A DNA stretch of 64,000 nucleotides from Bacteroidales bacterium UBA2712 (GTDB lineage: Bacteria; Bacteroidota; Bacteroidia; Bacteroidales; Paludibacteraceae), in assembly GCA_002354055.1 (NCBI GenBank), contig DEKW01000003.1:97934-161933 (forward strand), given 5' to 3'. Position numbers and translations under genes: made by a program. The notes beneath the pieces were generated by a model. The model searched no databases. It had not been told where the DNA came from and saw only the letters and a list, made by a program, of their open reading frames with translations. Positions 44,422-54,162 of the stretch are shown here, piece after piece. Position 1 is the stretch's first letter; each line of letters opens with the position of its first letter.

Positions 44422-45495
44422 ATGGAAACGATCAATCAAGCCATACAACGTGATAAGTCTATAGATTGGCTAAAAGGATTAGCCATCTTCCTTGTTGTTA
44501 TGGGACATGAACTTCAATGGTGTACATTCCACCTAGCCCCAAGTCAGTTACTTGCTAATGGAAACACCGGATTAGTGCAACAGTGGATTAGTTCTTTTCA
44601 CATGCCACTACTATTCTTCCTTAGTGGATTCCTCGTTGGTTGGAAAAAACAAACTGAAGACCCCTCTTGGTCTGCATTGGGACGAAATATTCTTCGCAAA
44701 ATGCAAACGATCCTCCTGCCGGGTGTTACATGGATGATCGTCAAACATTTCATTATGGGAGGCTGGTATATTGAGTGGTTCCTTAAGGTGCTGTTTGTGA
44801 TATTTGTACTATTTGTATGTGTTCGCTTCATATCACAAAGATTGCATTGGCATTTTGTTGTAGAAGCAGTTGCTCATTTTGTTCTCTTTGGCACATTAAT
44901 GGTTTTTGCTCACACGATGAAAGGCACGCCCCTATACGAGCATCTTTGTCTTCGATCCATAGGTGGTTATTACCCGTATTTTTGCTTTGGGGTGTTTTTC
45001 TCGGCTCGAGGATGGAACAGAAAATGGCTTGAAAAAGATTGGCTATATGCTATTTCACTCTTGGTATTTGTCGTTTCATATGGACTTTATTATTGGAAAT
45101 GGTTTGATACTTCCTGGGCTGTATATATTATGCCATATATCATTGCTTTTTCTGCTATTTTGACATTGTATGTATTAGGCGTGCAGATTGTTAACATGAC
45201 TCATTCCACCGGGATGTTCTCAATCGTCAATAATGCATTAGGTTATATGGGGAAGCATTCATTGGCTATATATGTGATACACTTCTATTTCTTGTTGGGA
45301 ATACCCCCAATAGCAGATTTTTGGATATATTTGACAGAACATGCGGTAACAAGTATTCCGGCTATAGGAGTACAACTTGTTTATGGTATCTTGGCTGCCA
45401 TAATTGTTTGTGGCATATGCCTCGGTTTGGAGTTTATCCTTGCGCAAAGCAAAATACTCAATTTCCTTTGCTTTGGAAAGAATATGAAAAATTAA
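44422..45495 (+). CDS. Acyltransferase 3 family membrane protein
   Basis: The 357-aa protein has the family signature IDWLKGLAIFLVVMGHELQW with the catalytic-type His, FHMPLLFFLSGFLVGW, and about ten TM helices. It would O-acetylate a surface sugar. Confidence 0.8.
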   Translation: METINQAIQRDKSIDWLKGLAIFLVVMGHELQWCTFHLAPSQLLANGNTGLVQQWISSFHMPLLFFLSGFLVGWKKQTEDPSWSALGRNILRKMQTILLPGVTWMIVKHFIMGGWYIEWFLKVLFVIFVLFVCVRFISQRLHWHFVVEAVAHFVLFGTLMVFAHTMKGTPLYEHLCLRSIGGYYPYFCFGVFFSARGWNRKWLEKDWLYAISLLVFVVSYGLYYWKWFDTSWAVYIMPYIIAFSAILTLYVLGVQIVNMTHSTGMFSIVNNALGYMGKHSLAIYVIHFYFLLGIPPIADFWIYLTEHAVTSIPAIGVQLVYGILAAIIVCGICLGLEFILAQSKILNFLCFGKNMKN

Positions 45496-45514
45496 TGAAT
45501 ATTTTTCTATAAAT

Positions 45515-46540
45515 ATGAAAAAGATGACCCAACCCATTCACATCGTAATGACTCCGGTCTTTAATGAGGCATGGATATTGCCGGCTTTCATGAAGGCCAC
45601 CTCGCTTTGGGCGGATTATATTATCATCGCAGATCAGATGAGCACGGATGGTAGTAGAAATCTATATGAGCAATTCTCTAAAGTGGAGCATATCAATTTG
45701 CATGGTCGGAAATGCAAATTGATAGTGATTGATAATCCTCGTAAAGAGATGCATCAAGCAGCAACGCGTCGATTGTTGTTTGAAGAGGCTAAAAAGATTG
45801 AGGGCGACAAGATACTTTTTACATTAGATGCGGATGAATTCCTTTCCGGTAATTTCCCAGAAACTGAAGGATGGAGAACAATCATGAACTCCGAGCCTGG
45901 AGATGTGTTCGAATTTCGGTGGATGAATCTTTCTTCTGATGTTACAAAATATTCCACTTGGCAGCCATACTACTGGGCTGCACATCTGGATGAGGATTTG
46001 TTAAATGGCGAGTTTCCGGATAATTTCATTCATGAGTGGAGGCTACCGTGGCCTAATAATGTAAAGCACGAGTATGTAATTAAAGATGTCTCTTTTATCC
46101 ATTTTGCGCGTGTGAATCTAAAACGTCAGCATAACAAAGAGAGATTCTATCAAGTATCACAATCTGCAAAAATGGAAAAATATAGTGGCGTAAGCTTTTA
46201 TCGTATGTATCATCCAATATTAGAGGAAGTATATTATGATGTGCCAAATGATGTATATGGATATTACGATAAATGCGGCTTAAATATTTTATCTGAACTA
46301 AATCTAAATGACGTCGGGAAACATTACACTGAAAGCGTAATGCATAATATACAAGTATATGGAGCACAGTTTTTTCGTAAGTTAGATATCTGGGACAGAG
46401 AATTTTTACAAGAAAATAATTTAAAAGATCCACGTGGAATAGTAGATGTGATGATGCATTGGTATCTTAGAAAGACTAATAAATACTCTGGGAAGTTTAT
46501 CGTCCACACAATCGATTATATTTTAAAGAAATTGTATTGA
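45515..46540 (+). CDS. Glycosyltransferase family 2-like
   Basis: The 341-aa protein has IHIVMTPVFNEAWILPAFM, IIADQMSTDGSRNLYEQF and LFTLDADEFLSG (DXD-type). It belongs to the GT2 group with a longer C-terminal half. A stub of a related gene lies 1.2 kb upstream at 44319. Confidence 0.75.
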   Translation: MKKMTQPIHIVMTPVFNEAWILPAFMKATSLWADYIIIADQMSTDGSRNLYEQFSKVEHINLHGRKCKLIVIDNPRKEMHQAATRRLLFEEAKKIEGDKILFTLDADEFLSGNFPETEGWRTIMNSEPGDVFEFRWMNLSSDVTKYSTWQPYYWAAHLDEDLLNGEFPDNFIHEWRLPWPNNVKHEYVIKDVSFIHFARVNLKRQHNKERFYQVSQSAKMEKYSGVSFYRMYHPILEEVYYDVPNDVYGYYDKCGLNILSELNLNDVGKHYTESVMHNIQVYGAQFFRKLDIWDREFLQENNLKDPRGIVDVMMHWYLRKTNKYSGKFIVHTIDYILKKLY

Positions 46541-46552
46541 TGTTTTTGCCGT

Positions 46553-47320
46553 ATGATTCCTAAAATATTACATTATTGTTGGTTCGGTCAAGCACCGTTG
46601 CCGCTGTTGGCAGAGCAATGTATCGCTTCGTGGAAGAAACATATGCCTTTCTGGCAATTCATCCGTTGGGATGAGACGAATTTCGATGTTGATTCGGCTC
46701 CGCTTTATGTCCGGCAGGCATACGAGTCACGGAAGTTCGCTTTTGTGTCGGACTATGTGCGGTTATGGGCATTGGAGCGGTATGGAGGTTTGTACATGGA
46801 TGTGGATTTTGAGGTGTATCGGCCGTTTGATGAGTTAATGGACAAGTATTCTGCTTTTGCCGGATATGAGGGATCAAAGCGGCAGCCGGTGATGCAGGGA
46901 GTGATAGCCTCCGAGCCGCATGGCGCATGGGTAAGAGATATGCTTGGTACGTATAATGACCGTACGTTTATCAAAGAAGATGGGAGTTTAGATATGACTC
47001 CGAATACCGGGTATTTCACCGATCGTCTCGAGTCGCAAGGATTTGTCGCGGATGGTGTTGAGAAGGACTTCTTTGTAACGAGTGAAGGAATGAGCGAGTT
47101 AACGAATGAACGGACATTCTTTTTGCATGTTTTCCCGGTGCATTATTTCTGTCCGGTGCTGACAACGGGGGAGGATGTGCGGACGGAGGAGACGTACTGC
47201 GAGCACAAGGGGGAGAGTAGTTGGGCGGTAAATACGGGTTGGAAAGCCAAACTATTAAAGTTCTTCAGCCCGAAATGGCGGACGAAATTGATCAAACTCA
47301 AACGGAGAATTTTGGGGTAG
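46553..47320 (+). CDS. Glycosyltransferase family 32
   Basis: The 255-aa enzyme has MIPKILHYCWFG, FVSDYVRLWALERYGGLYMDVDFEVY (DXD within the GT32 signature) and NTGYFTDRLE. An AACGARTG-type tract at about 47083-47113 encodes SEGMSELTNERT, which looks inserted before the final strand. It is the last glycosyltransferase of the locus. Confidence 0.85.
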   Translation: MIPKILHYCWFGQAPLPLLAEQCIASWKKHMPFWQFIRWDETNFDVDSAPLYVRQAYESRKFAFVSDYVRLWALERYGGLYMDVDFEVYRPFDELMDKYSAFAGYEGSKRQPVMQGVIASEPHGAWVRDMLGTYNDRTFIKEDGSLDMTPNTGYFTDRLESQGFVADGVEKDFFVTSEGMSELTNERTFFLHVFPVHYFCPVLTTGEDVRTEETYCEHKGESSWAVNTGWKAKLLKFFSPKWRTKLIKLKRRILG

Positions 47321-47462
47321 GACGGCCTGTGGCCGATAGGAGATAGGAGATAGGAGATAGGAGATAGGACGGCCTGCGGCCGATAGGAGATAGGAAATAG
47401 GAAATAGGAGATAGGACGGCCTGCGGCCGATAGATGATAGATGGATAGATGATAGATGATTG
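47321..47462. repeat. GATAGGA/GATAGAT heptamers with CGGCC hairpins
   Basis: Runs of the 7-bp unit GATAGGA (and GATAGAT towards the end) are interrupted three times by the mini-hairpin CGGCC-TGY-GGCCG (47323, 47370, 47417). Confidence 0.85.
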
Positions 47463-48575
47463 ATGGATAGCGTGAAGAAAAAATATTTGGAATTGCTAAA
47501 AGCTGCCTTGTGGGGTGGTAACGAATTAACGAGTGAAGGCTTAACGAGTGAAGGAGTTAACGAAGTTATTCGTTTGTCGGCATTTCAAGGGACTGGTCCG
47601 TTGGTGTATGACCAATTGCTGAAGATGCAGGAGGTAGAGATACCGGCAGAGTTGCGCATGCAGATGAAGCAGCAGTGTGTTTCCACTATGATGCAGCAAC
47701 AAAAGATGGCTCCTCTTTTGACGCAGGCATGGAAGGCTTTGGAACAATCAGATATTCATCCTGTTCTATTAAAAGGAGCCGGATTGGCACAATATTATCC
47801 CCAACCGCATTTGCGTCAATGGGGCGATATTGATCTATATGTGGGGCAAGAGAATTTTATTAAAGCATGTGACATATTAAGAAAGACATTTCCGGACTCT
47901 ATATACGGAGAAAAACCGGTAGAAGGCTGCAAGCATTATAACTTTGATTTTCCGGGTACAGCTATAGAGACCCATCGTATAAGCATGGGCTTTGCGCATC
48001 CGTGCGATAGGCGATACTATGAGCATTTGGAGAAAATATATCTGACTCCAAACGGGCCTTCGTTCGACTATGAGGGGGTATCTATCACAACCCCGGAAGA
48101 GACATTCAATGTGTTCTTTACCTTCCTGCATGCATGGCATCATTTTGAAGGATCGGGTATGAATATGAAGCAGTTATGCGATGTGGCGGTATTGCTTCAT
48201 ACCAAACGCGATGTGATAGACAGGGCGCGATTGCGAGAGACGCTGACGAAACTTCATCTAATGGAAGTATGGCAGTTGTTCATGTATATTATTGCGAACT
48301 ACCTTGGTGTACCCGAAGAAGAATGTCCGTTTTATACGGATGCATGCAAAGAACGTGCGGAGTTACTGTTTGAACGCATTATGAGGGAAAGTTCGGGAAG
48401 AGAGCATGAGACATCGAAGGCCGCAAACGTATCGTATCTAAAACGAAAATGGATAACCTTCCAATCCCGCATGGTTAATAGCCGGTTAGTGAGAACTTAT
48501 GCGCCTAAATATGCATGGCATAAGATGGTAGGAGATGTGTTGCATGGGGTAGAGAGGACGATGATGAGGAAGTAG
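47463..48575 (+). CDS. Nucleotidyltransferase family protein (NTP_transf_5-like)
   Basis: The 370-aa protein has HPVLLKGAGLAQYYPQPHLRQWGDIDLYV, the LKG and RxxGDIDL core of the uncharacterised nucleotidyltransferase family common next to polysaccharide genes. Near the N-terminus, ELTSEGLTSEGVNE is encoded by AACGARTG-type units (about 47520-47563). The substrate is unknown. The ATG at 47463 is preferred to a TTG at 47460. Confidence 0.75.
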   Translation: MDSVKKKYLELLKAALWGGNELTSEGLTSEGVNEVIRLSAFQGTGPLVYDQLLKMQEVEIPAELRMQMKQQCVSTMMQQQKMAPLLTQAWKALEQSDIHPVLLKGAGLAQYYPQPHLRQWGDIDLYVGQENFIKACDILRKTFPDSIYGEKPVEGCKHYNFDFPGTAIETHRISMGFAHPCDRRYYEHLEKIYLTPNGPSFDYEGVSITTPEETFNVFFTFLHAWHHFEGSGMNMKQLCDVAVLLHTKRDVIDRARLRETLTKLHLMEVWQLFMYIIANYLGVPEEECPFYTDACKERAELLFERIMRESSGREHETSKAANVSYLKRKWITFQSRMVNSRLVRTYAPKYAWHKMVGDVLHGVERTMMRK

Positions 48576-48755
<180 letters not shown>

Positions 48756-49112
48756 ATGAATAGAAATGATGTACTGGAGAAGTGTATCACGTTCTCGGTG
48801 AAGATAAATAAATTGAAGAAATACTTATGCGAGAAACAACATGAGTATAACAACGCAGATCAGATACAAAGGAGTGGAACAAGTATTGGTGCGAATTATA
48901 GTGAGGCATGTGATGCAGAAAGCAAGGCTGATATGATACATAAACTTGGTATCGCACTAAAAGAAGCCAATGAAACGAAGTATTGGATAGAAGTGATATA
49001 CAGATCAGAATTGATGTCAAAAGATAAGTATTCTGAATTGACAAATGATGTCGGGGAATTATACAAGATACTGGCAGCAAGTATAAGAACGGCGAAAGGG
49101 AATATGGGGTAG
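48756..49112 (+). CDS. Four-helix-bundle (S23-type) protein
   Basis: The 118-aa protein has KINKLKKYLCEKQHEYNNADQI, RSGTSIGANYSEACDAES and KLGIALKEANETKYWIEVI. It is very close to the protein at 62041. It is embedded in heptamer repeats on both sides. Confidence 0.85.
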   Translation: MNRNDVLEKCITFSVKINKLKKYLCEKQHEYNNADQIQRSGTSIGANYSEACDAESKADMIHKLGIALKEANETKYWIEVIYRSELMSKDKYSELTNDVGELYKILAASIRTAKGNMG

Positions 49113-49207
49113 GATGGCTGACGCCTATAGTAGATAGGAAATAGGAGATAGGACGGCCTGCGGCCGATAGTAGATAGGAGATAGTAGATAGGAGATAGGA
49201 TTATACG
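49113..49207. repeat. GATAGGA heptamers with CGGCC hairpin
   Basis: The same heptamer and CGGCC-TGC-GGCCG hairpin (about 49154-49166) as in the two preceding spacers. Confidence 0.8.
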
Positions 49208-49906
49208 ATGTCAACATACAAAGAAAAATTGTTAGATGCAAGAGCTGATTCGGAAAAGTGCCTGAAGGTGGATTATCCGGAATATGAAAACATTGTAAAT
49301 AAAATGACGGATTTTTTTACAATGATTACAGAGAAATTGGATGGCAACGAAATCGCAGATGAAAAGCTACAATATAAATTGTTGCTTGTAGTATCCTTCA
49401 TGCGTACCCATTATGTCGTTAATGAGTTGATCATCTATAGTGAAATAATAGAAGCGGCTACGTTGATGAGGAAGCAGTTAGAACTAATTGCACGTATGGA
49501 AGAGATAGATGTTAGTGAATTAGAAAAACTTGACAAGAAAGTTCCTCAAATTAAATATGTTCCATTGATGAAGGAATATTATGGTCTATGGAGTCAAGTT
49601 GCACATAATGCGAATGTAAATTCTTTAGATTTATTAGGTTACAAATTTGATGATGAGATTCATAAAAGGTTCTATGTCCAGCCTACTTATACGGAAAACA
49701 CAATAGCTACTTTGGATATGAGTATTGGTCTTTTTGAGATGTTTGCAATGGAGATGATAAACATAATGGGGCAGATAATTATAGATTACAAACCGATTGA
49801 TGAAATGAAATTCCTGTGGTCTTTTAATATGTACGGATGTAAGACAAATATCCCATTTTTTGAGGCTTTTAAAGAACGCTTTGAGAAGGAAATGGAAGGG
49901 GAGTAG
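49208..49906 (+). CDS. Helical protein, possibly DUF5677/HEPN-like
   Basis: The 232-aa all-helical protein has YSEIIEAATLMRKQLELIARMEE and YYGLWSQVAHNANVN, recalling DUF5677-type proteins, where an early R-x-L-x-E helix and a later His are typical. No clear HEPN RxxxxH motif is present. It precedes the TIR-like gene and the Gabija pair, so a role in defence is possible. Confidence 0.45.
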   Translation: MSTYKEKLLDARADSEKCLKVDYPEYENIVNKMTDFFTMITEKLDGNEIADEKLQYKLLLVVSFMRTHYVVNELIIYSEIIEAATLMRKQLELIARMEEIDVSELEKLDKKVPQIKYVPLMKEYYGLWSQVAHNANVNSLDLLGYKFDDEIHKRFYVQPTYTENTIATLDMSIGLFEMFAMEMINIMGQIIIDYKPIDEMKFLWSFNMYGCKTNIPFFEAFKERFEKEMEGE

Positions 49907-50138
<232 letters not shown>

Positions 50139-51353
50139 ATGGAAAACGGAGAAGACTCATACAAGGTGTTTTATTCCTGGCAATCTGGAAACCGAACTGC
50201 GAGAAACAGGATTGCAAAAGCTTTGGATAAGGCTAAAGAGCAACTGCAAGAAGAGGGAATTCTTATAGAGATAACGCAGGATACCAATGGGCGAGTCGGG
50301 ACGCAGAATATAGACAAAGAGGTATTGCAAAAAATACGTGACTGCGATATATTCATAGCTGATGTGACACCGATACTAATGGCGAATGAAGAGGATGAAG
50401 AGACAGGAATAAAACAGGCGAAACTAATTCCGAATCCAAATGTCATGTATGAGAGTGGTTATGCGTTGGCACATAAAGGAATGGGTAGGATGCTATTTTT
50501 TGCATCTTTAGAAGAAGGGCAAGAATTAAACCAGTTGCCTTTTGATATCAATCATAATACGATCAAAACATTAGGGGAGGGAGATATATCTTCATATCTA
50601 AGAACGCAGTTTGAAAAAATGGTAGAAGAGATTGATAAAGAACGAGCGCATCAGGGAAAAGTATATGATTGTATAGTCTTGTTCGACAATGGTTCAACGC
50701 ATAGTAGAGAGATAACCATTAAGCCTATCTACCAAAAACGAGTTTATTTGCCTTCACAACTTACTCAACCAGAGATGCCCGCTAAAGCGAGGATGTCTAT
50801 AGCAGGAAGTTCACTGATGGATGTGTTTGCATCTCCTACGGGGTATATATCAGAGGTAAAAGTGCGTCCGAGCGAACCGTTTATACACACATCTAAAGAG
50901 TTTATTAATCATGGCGCATGTCCTATTAATTTGGCTGTGCATAATATCGGAATGAGCACATTAGAGAATCTCAATCTATATGTACATATTGAGACGCAGG
51001 GAGTGATTATCGCAGAAAAAAACAAAGAACGAACAGGATATGCAATAGAGAGTCTGTTGGATAGGCCGGATTATACTATATCAAGCAAGAATAAAGCGCG
51101 GTGTAATATAGGAATGTTGAATTCCGGAGATATATACCCACTTGATGTTTTTTATTTAGTGGTACCATACGGAGTGAATGAAATATCGTTGCGATGGAAT
51201 ATTTCTGCAAAAGATATATCCGCGAAAACCGCACCATGCGGAAAACTGACTATTCGTGTAGAACCTTTCGTTCATCCAGAGTTGGATGAGAAAGTGAATG
51301 ACATGAGGGCTTATGAAGAGGAAATGGTGGCGTATATGGAAGAAGTAAAATGA
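50139..51353 (+). CDS. TIR-like nucleotide-binding protein
   Basis: The 404-aa protein has an N-terminal domain (about 8-165) with YKVFYSWQSGNRTARNRI, a CDIFIADVTP strand and NPNVMYESGYALAHKGMGRM, where the Glu in YESGYA corresponds to the catalytic Glu of TIR-type NADases. The C-terminal half (about 190-400) looks beta-rich with no known domain. TIR-like proteins deplete NAD+ or bind nucleotides in anti-phage systems. It lies just upstream of Gabija. Confidence 0.65.
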   Translation: MENGEDSYKVFYSWQSGNRTARNRIAKALDKAKEQLQEEGILIEITQDTNGRVGTQNIDKEVLQKIRDCDIFIADVTPILMANEEDEETGIKQAKLIPNPNVMYESGYALAHKGMGRMLFFASLEEGQELNQLPFDINHNTIKTLGEGDISSYLRTQFEKMVEEIDKERAHQGKVYDCIVLFDNGSTHSREITIKPIYQKRVYLPSQLTQPEMPAKARMSIAGSSLMDVFASPTGYISEVKVRPSEPFIHTSKEFINHGACPINLAVHNIGMSTLENLNLYVHIETQGVIIAEKNKERTGYAIESLLDRPDYTISSKNKARCNIGMLNSGDIYPLDVFYLVVPYGVNEISLRWNISAKDISAKTAPCGKLTIRVEPFVHPELDEKVNDMRAYEEEMVAYMEEVK

Positions 51354-51569
51354 AAAATTAAGTGAGGGTTGGAGATTGGAGATGAAGAATCATCCAGATT
51401 GGGCGGAGCAGATGATGATAGATTATAGATAATAGATAGACTGCTGACGCAGATAGATTATAGATTATAGATTGACTGCGAAATCACGCATAGATGAATA
51501 GATAGGCTGCTAAAGCAGATAGATGGTAGATGATAGATTATAAATAGACTCATCCCAAATAAACGGTAT
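51354..51569. repeat. ATAGATT/ATAGATG heptamers with CTGC hairpins
   Basis: Heptamer-like ATAGATT units surround hairpins CTGC-TGAC-GCAG (about 51442) and CTGCT-AA-AGCAG (about 51508). No promoter is clear for gajA. Confidence 0.7.
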
Positions 51570-53138
51570 ATGAAAGTCATACAAAAAATTGTTCTTCATA
51601 ACTTTAAGCGGTTTCGGTATATAGAAATCCCTTGTAACGAGAATCTCAATATTTTTATTGGCGATAATGAGTCAGGAAAAAGTACACTTTTACAGGCTAT
51701 TGATCTTGTGTCTCGAGGCAGCTATCGGAGGGTAGAAGATATAGGGTTGAATAGACTTTTCAACACTGATGCAGTGCGGGAATTCATGGCGAGCGATAGG
51801 AATTATAATAACTTACCTAAAATCATTGTTGAATTGTACTTGGCTGAAAGTGGAGAAATCTCGTTGGCGGGCACAAATAACACCCAGAGAAGAGAATGCG
51901 AAGGATTGGCTATGGTCTGCGAACCGGATGAAGGCTATAGTTCAATTATTGTTAATTCGTTACGAGCACGAGATGCAACATTCCCATTTGAGTTTTACAA
52001 GATTGATTTTCATACATTTGGTGGTACTACTTACAACGGGCATACCAGAAAGCATATTTCAATGACGATAGATACCTTAACTATCGGAAATCAATATTCT
52101 ATGGATGAGTATGTGCATGACCTATATAGTGCACGAACTACAAAAGAACAGCAGTTGCAATTAAGACATAATTATCATATAGCTAAGGAACAGTTTGTGC
52201 AAGGCACATTAAGAACGTTTTTGCCTAATGGCTCCAATGCATGCCAGTTTTCCATAAAGGATAATAGTTCTAATAATATCGAAACTGCTCTCACGTTGCA
52301 ATACGATGGCGTGCCTGTCGAAAATAAGGGGACGGGACAATTGTGTTTTATCAAGATGGAATTGGCGCTCAAAAGTGCGAGAGATAGTGTAGATGCTATA
52401 TTGATTGAGGAACCGGAGAATCATCTCAGTTATGCTAAAATGCTGCAGTTAATTCGTCAGATTCAGAATACTACGAATAAGCAACTATTTATCTGTACGC
52501 ATAGTGACATGATAGCTACTCGATTAGATTTGCGTAAATGTACCATGTTGAGCGGAGATTTACAGAGATTCGTGCAACTGAGAGATATAAGCGAGGAGAC
52601 GGCTAAATTCTTTATGAAGGCACCGGATAATAACATGCTGCAATATGTTTTGGCTAAGAAAGCACTTCTCGTAGAAGGTGATGCCGAATATATATTGATG
52701 GATAAATTTGTTAAATCCATATCAGGACAATCATTAGAGGAGATTGGTATAGCGGTGATTGCTGTAGATGGAAGGTGCTTCAAAAGATATTTAGAAATAG
52801 CAAGAATATTAGGTATCAAGACCGCTGTAGTTACGGATAATGATGGAGACTATGATGTCAATATCATACAAAATTATGCAGACTACACGTCAGGACAGTA
52901 TCCTAACATACGTATATTCTCAGAGGCTAATAATGAATTATACACTTATGAAGCAAGCATATATAGTGTAAATGAAACAGTATGCGATAGACTTTTCTCC
53001 GGAGCGACACGAACTCGAACTGTGTTAGAGTATATGTTGGCAAACAAATCGGAGGTGGCATATCGACTGTCGATAGCGGAAGAACAAATCATAGTTCCGC
53101 AATATATTTCTAATGCGATACAATGGCTAATGTCTTGA
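51570..53138 (+). CDS. gajA: Gabija nuclease GajA (OLD family)
   Basis: The 522-aa protein has an ABC-type ATPase with Walker A GDNESGKST (31-39), GTGQLCFIKMELAL (signature region), ILIEEPENHLS (Walker B) and FICTHSDMIA. A TOPRIM domain follows with LLVEGDAEYIL and AVVTDNDGDYD. This is the OLD/GajA architecture; GajA nicks DNA when nucleotides are depleted. It overlaps gajB by 16 bp, the standard order of the system. Confidence 0.85.
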   Translation: MKVIQKIVLHNFKRFRYIEIPCNENLNIFIGDNESGKSTLLQAIDLVSRGSYRRVEDIGLNRLFNTDAVREFMASDRNYNNLPKIIVELYLAESGEISLAGTNNTQRRECEGLAMVCEPDEGYSSIIVNSLRARDATFPFEFYKIDFHTFGGTTYNGHTRKHISMTIDTLTIGNQYSMDEYVHDLYSARTTKEQQLQLRHNYHIAKEQFVQGTLRTFLPNGSNACQFSIKDNSSNNIETALTLQYDGVPVENKGTGQLCFIKMELALKSARDSVDAILIEEPENHLSYAKMLQLIRQIQNTTNKQLFICTHSDMIATRLDLRKCTMLSGDLQRFVQLRDISEETAKFFMKAPDNNMLQYVLAKKALLVEGDAEYILMDKFVKSISGQSLEEIGIAVIAVDGRCFKRYLEIARILGIKTAVVTDNDGDYDVNIIQNYADYTSGQYPNIRIFSEANNELYTYEASIYSVNETVCDRLFSGATRTRTVLEYMLANKSEVAYRLSIAEEQIIVPQYISNAIQWLMS

Positions 53139-54148
53139 TGTTGGCAGTTGCGGGTGCAGGAAAAACAACGCATCTCGTGAATAGCCTGAATGAGAATGAG
53201 CGTTTTTTAATTGTGACATATACAACGAATAATGTCGAAAACATAAGGCGCAAAATCATTCGGCGATTTAGTTATTTCCCGTCTAATATCACATTGATGT
53301 CATACTATGTATTTCTGTATAATATATGCTTCTTGCCATATTCAAAATACGAACTTAAGCCTACCGGTATCTCATGGAAACAACCAGGGCCAGAAATTCG
53401 GTATTTAAAATCAGATAATCCGTTTTTCTATAGGACGCATGATGGCTTATTATATCATAATCGCATAGCGAAATATTGCCATGATTTTCATCTTGATGAA
53501 ATTAGACGTCGGATAGAGAAGTATTTCGATCATTTCTATTTTGATGAGGTGCAGGATCTTGCCGGTCAAGACTTTGGTTTTATCCATGACCTGTTTCCCC
53601 TTCGAATAGATGCACTACTAGTAGGGGATTTCTTCCAGCATACATTCGAAACCAGTCGAGATGGAAATAAAGGAGGCAGCCTCTATGATGATTATACAAA
53701 ATATTTACTGAACTGGTCGCATATTCAAGTAGATACCACTACATTGGCTAAGAGTTTTAGATGCACAAAGCAGATTTGTACGTTTGTGAGCGAATCTATG
53801 GGAATTGCTATTGATTCTCATCAAGAAGCTGATTCGCAGATCGTTGTTCTTGAATCTCAAGAAGAAGCAGATGCTATATTGTTAGACCCAAGGATAATGA
53901 AATTAGTTTACCAAACTAGCTACAAATATGAATTTAGAGCAATGAATTGGGGCGCGTCAAAAGGATTAGATGATTTTGAAGATGTATGCGTAATCCTCAA
54001 TAAAACTACATTCAGAAACTATAAAGCAAATACCTTACAGCAGTTGGCTGCATCGTCTCGGAATAAGCTATATGTGGCGTGCACGCGTGCGCATAGACAT
54101 TTATATATTATGTCTGACGAGTTTGCCGAAACATATAAACGTGACTGA
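53123..54148 (+). CDS. gajB: Gabija helicase-like protein GajB
   Basis: The 341-aa UvrD/Rep-type protein has Walker A AVAGAGKTT (8-16), FDEVQDLAGQDFGF (motif II), TTLAKSFRCT and LYVACTRAHRHLYI (motif VI). It is shorter than typical GajB (about 490 aa) and seems to lack part of the accessory domains. In Gabija, GajB senses DNA ends and uses ATP/dNTP to sustain GajA activation. Confidence 0.85.
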   Translation: MANVLMLAVAGAGKTTHLVNSLNENERFLIVTYTTNNVENIRRKIIRRFSYFPSNITLMSYYVFLYNICFLPYSKYELKPTGISWKQPGPEIRYLKSDNPFFYRTHDGLLYHNRIAKYCHDFHLDEIRRRIEKYFDHFYFDEVQDLAGQDFGFIHDLFPLRIDALLVGDFFQHTFETSRDGNKGGSLYDDYTKYLLNWSHIQVDTTTLAKSFRCTKQICTFVSESMGIAIDSHQEADSQIVVLESQEEADAILLDPRIMKLVYQTSYKYEFRAMNWGASKGLDDFEDVCVILNKTTFRNYKANTLQQLAASSRNKLYVACTRAHRHLYIMSDEFAETYKRD

Positions 54149-54162
54149 ATAGACCATCAAGT